Shown here in pieces: positions 62,409 through 64,000 of a DNA stretch of 64,000 nucleotides. The notes under the pieces were generated by a model. That model was not told where the DNA came from. It worked only from the letters and a program-made list of their open reading frames with translations, and did not search any database. A program made the translations under genes and the position numbers. The stretch is taken from the NCBI GenBank assembly GCA_963677325.2, contig CAXXGM010000003.1:186001-250000 (forward strand), written 5' to 3'. Position 1 is the first letter of the stretch; the number at the start of each line of letters is the position of its first letter. The DNA is from G963677325 sp963677325. GTDB lineage: Bacteria; Bacteroidota; Bacteroidia; Bacteroidales; Prolixibacteraceae.

Positions 62409-63233
62409 CTATAATTCAATATTATAGGTTTGATCTCCTATTTTAAGAGTAGCTTTATTATCACAACTTCCGTCACCGAAATCGATTGTTCTCGGAGTCA
62501 TACCTTCAGGGGTAATAAGTACGGAACCGCTGGAAAACCATTTGCATGAATTTTTCTTGACCAATGCGCTTGGATAGCTTGCGGTCCATGAAACTCCTTC
62601 CTTCGTTACTCCGGAGGAATGGCCTTCTATACGCCAAACATCATCATCCTGAGTCGCGGTAGAAGCTCCTTCCGATTTGAGGCGGATGTATTCGGCACGG
62701 TAGGTAATGTATTTGTTGTCGGGGAAGGTGATCCTGGCTTCGGTAAACACAGAATATCTTGGCCAATTGTTCCCGGCATTAAGGCCAAGGTAGGTGATAC
62801 GGTGTGTGCCTGAAATTCTGTTTCCGTCGCTGACAAAATCCTTGAAAGTAAAAGTTGCCGCAGAATTGGCTACATTCATCATTCCCGAAAGAGAGACAGT
62901 AATTTGCCCTTTCCTTGCGATGTTATCATCTGCGCTGGTACAGCCTGCTGTTCCCCAATCAACTGTTACGGTCACAGGAAATGATGTGAGGGGTGAAACA
63001 GTAATTACCGGACAGGTCAAGGGTAATGATTTTAATCCTGAGGTAGCCAAATAATTGTCTGTGAATCCATTGAGGCCCTCAAATGTACGATCACTAATTA
63101 AAATACTTCCCTCAGATGAATTTGCGTCACCGGGTTGGGAACTCGTGTTGGTACTGTCCTCTTTCTGACATCCAATTAAAAGCACGACAGTTGTACTGAT
63201 CAAAATTGTAAAAATTACGAGTAAGCGTTTCAT
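62409..63233 (-). CDS. Lipoprotein of unknown function
   Basis: A 274-residue protein with a signal peptide and lipobox VLLIGC (Cys 22). The mature part begins with a Ser/Thr/Asn-rich linker. Beta-rich repeats follow, such as GQITVSLSGMMNVANSAATFTF and ITYLGLNAGNNW, with paired Cys (C86 with C110 or others, and near the end C256). It looks like a surface or periplasmic beta-sheet protein. No known family was recognised. Confidence 0.75.
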   Translation of the reverse strand: MKRLLVIFTILISTTVVLLIGCQKEDSTNTSSQPGDANSSEGSILISDRTFEGLNGFTDNYLATSGLKSLPLTCPVITVSPLTSFPVTVTVDWGTAGCTSADDNIARKGQITVSLSGMMNVANSAATFTFKDFVSDGNRISGTHRITYLGLNAGNNWPRYSVFTEARITFPDNKYITYRAEYIRLKSEGASTATQDDDVWRIEGHSSGVTKEGVSWTASYPSALVKKNSCKWFSSGSVLITPEGMTPRTIDFGDGSCDNKATLKIGDQTYNIEL

Positions 63234-63705
63234 AGGTAACCGGATTTAATAATTAATTTGAAATGTTAGATGAATATTTTTGAATAAAGTTAAAGATGCA
63301 ACTTCATTATTTTTCTAATTTTTGAACTTATCAATAGCGAAGCACAATATTATAAAAATTTTACAAAAAATGTTAATGATGTAAAAAAATATTTTACACA
63401 AGCAAAGCTGGACTTCCTTATGCATTTGTGTCAATTTATAAAAAATAAATATATCAAGAAATAGTTTTGACCTTCCGGGATAAAAATAATTGCTTTCAGC
63501 CCAAATAGTTTAACCTCTGCAGCTCCGGGTTTTCCCAATATTTTGCTTTATTTTAGTTCATCTCACCTTAAATCTGGAGACACTGCACAATAGTCAACTA
63601 ATATTGCTTAATAGGCATCTTCCATGATTTTTGACAAAGTTGAGTTCCTCTTCCTTGACTATTAAGACAATGAACTTTGAATTTATTTATTATTTTCGCC
63701 CTCAA
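63234..63705. other. A+T-rich intergenic gap
   Basis: A 472-base gap between the divergent lipoprotein and tcdA genes. A few A/T hairpins but no clear gene, RNA or promoter box was found; TATTTTCG at about 63690 may be a weak -7 box for tcdA. Confidence 0.4.
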
Positions 63706-64000
63706 ATGAGATACGAAAAAGGAATATTCCAACGCACTGAATTGCTGTTGGGCAGAGATATAATGGAAAAAATCGCTTCTCAAAAGGTGATTATCTTCGG
63801 TCTTGGAGGTGTTGGGAGCTGGTGTGCAGAGAGTTTGGTCCGAAGCGGGATCAGAAAAATGACTCTTGTCGACTCCGATCGGATTTGCATTACCAATCTT
63901 AACAGGCAATTGCATGCAACATCAAAAACAATCGGGCAAATAAAAACAGAAGCGTTGAAAAAAAGACTGATTGAGATAAATCCTTCTGCTGAAATTCAGA
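63706..64000 (+). CDS. tcdA: ThiF/E1-family tRNA threonylcarbamoyladenosine dehydratase (partial)
   Basis: The frame is open to the window end, giving 98 codons of the N-terminal part. FQRTELLLGRDIMEKI and KVIIFGLGGVGSWCAESLVRSG (ATP-binding Gly-rich loop) and LVDSDRICITNLNRQLHA (adenylation site with D and the N-R-Q pattern) are those of TcdA/CsdL. It cyclises t6A in tRNAs to ct6A. An in-frame ATG at 63670 would add 12 residues, but MRYEKGIFQRTE is the better start. Truncated only by the window edge. Confidence 0.85.
   Translation, partial: MRYEKGIFQRTELLLGRDIMEKIASQKVIIFGLGGVGSWCAESLVRSGIRKMTLVDSDRICITNLNRQLHATSKTIGQIKTEALKKRLIEINPSAEIQ

Overview
The window looks like chromosomal DNA of an anaerobic member of the Bacteroidota (Bacteroidales/Marinilabiliales-like). 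The evidence is of three kinds. Many genes are preceded by the Bacteroidetes -7 promoter box TAnnTTTG and almost none by a Shine-Dalgarno sequence. The gene content is typical: KdsB, LptF/G-type permease, DUF5020, DUF4301, SUI1/YciH, fused RibBA and several lipoproteins. Finally, there is a complete NADH-linked [FeFe]-hydrogenase plus an NfnAB-type transhydrogenase. No species can be named from the sequence alone.

Layout. 1-3.4 kb: end of a TIM-barrel sugar isomerase and an exported GH2 glycosidase. 3.5-8.2 kb (minus): TonB-C protein, then the operon nfnA-nfnB-DHODH-like. 8.5-15 kb (plus): SUI1, a SNF2 helicase, an RDD protein, a lipoprotein, a RelB/ParE-like toxin-antitoxin pair, a flavin/PNPOx protein and truA. 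15.1-19 kb (minus): aroE, a TPR protein and DUF4301. 19.1-24.8 kb (minus): hydC-hydB-hydA, in which HydB carries a C-terminal GltD/NfnB-like flavoprotein domain in place of the usual ferredoxin domain. 25.4-29.7 kb (plus): a compact cluster of a DUF6132 membrane protein, an ArsM-like methyltransferase, a 32-residue Cys peptide, a radical SAM/SPASM enzyme, a thioredoxin-thioredoxin reductase fusion and DUF302. This cluster is the best candidate for an undescribed system. 30-36.7 kb: housekeeping genes (SRPBCC, LptF/G, ribBA, fmt, glucosaminidase-LysM, cdd, VOC). 37-48.8 kb (minus): PfkB kinase, glycogen branching enzyme, kdsB, gpmA, and a tight five-gene glycan operon (GH130, GT4 with an extra domain, PIG-L deacetylase, GT4, (alpha/alpha)6 hydrolase). 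48.9-51.4 kb: CurA-like reductase, cbpM and cbpA. 51.7-54.5 kb: a mobile or decayed zone with a MITE-like element, a candidate structured RNA, an IS110-family transposase and a broken cytochrome c-PQQ sugar dehydrogenase gene. 54.5-64 kb: cysS, cyclophilin, a MITE inserted into a dead HTH gene with a 10-bp target duplication, ispD, DUF2461, a DUF5020 channel with an NCS2 purine permease, a SGNH hydrolase, tRNA-Val(GAC), a lipoprotein and the start of a ThiF-family tcdA.

Two themes link the genes. One is anaerobic redox balance: HydABC exchanges electrons among H2, NAD(H) and ferredoxin, NfnAB connects NADH, ferredoxin and NADPH, and HydB has an NfnB-like module of its own. The other is glycan and glycogen handling at 37-49 kb. 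A further striking feature is non-coding: many gene boundaries hold arrays of short repeated words in direct and inverted orientation. The words differ from site to site while the architecture is the same, and several sites have true nested inverted-repeat elements.
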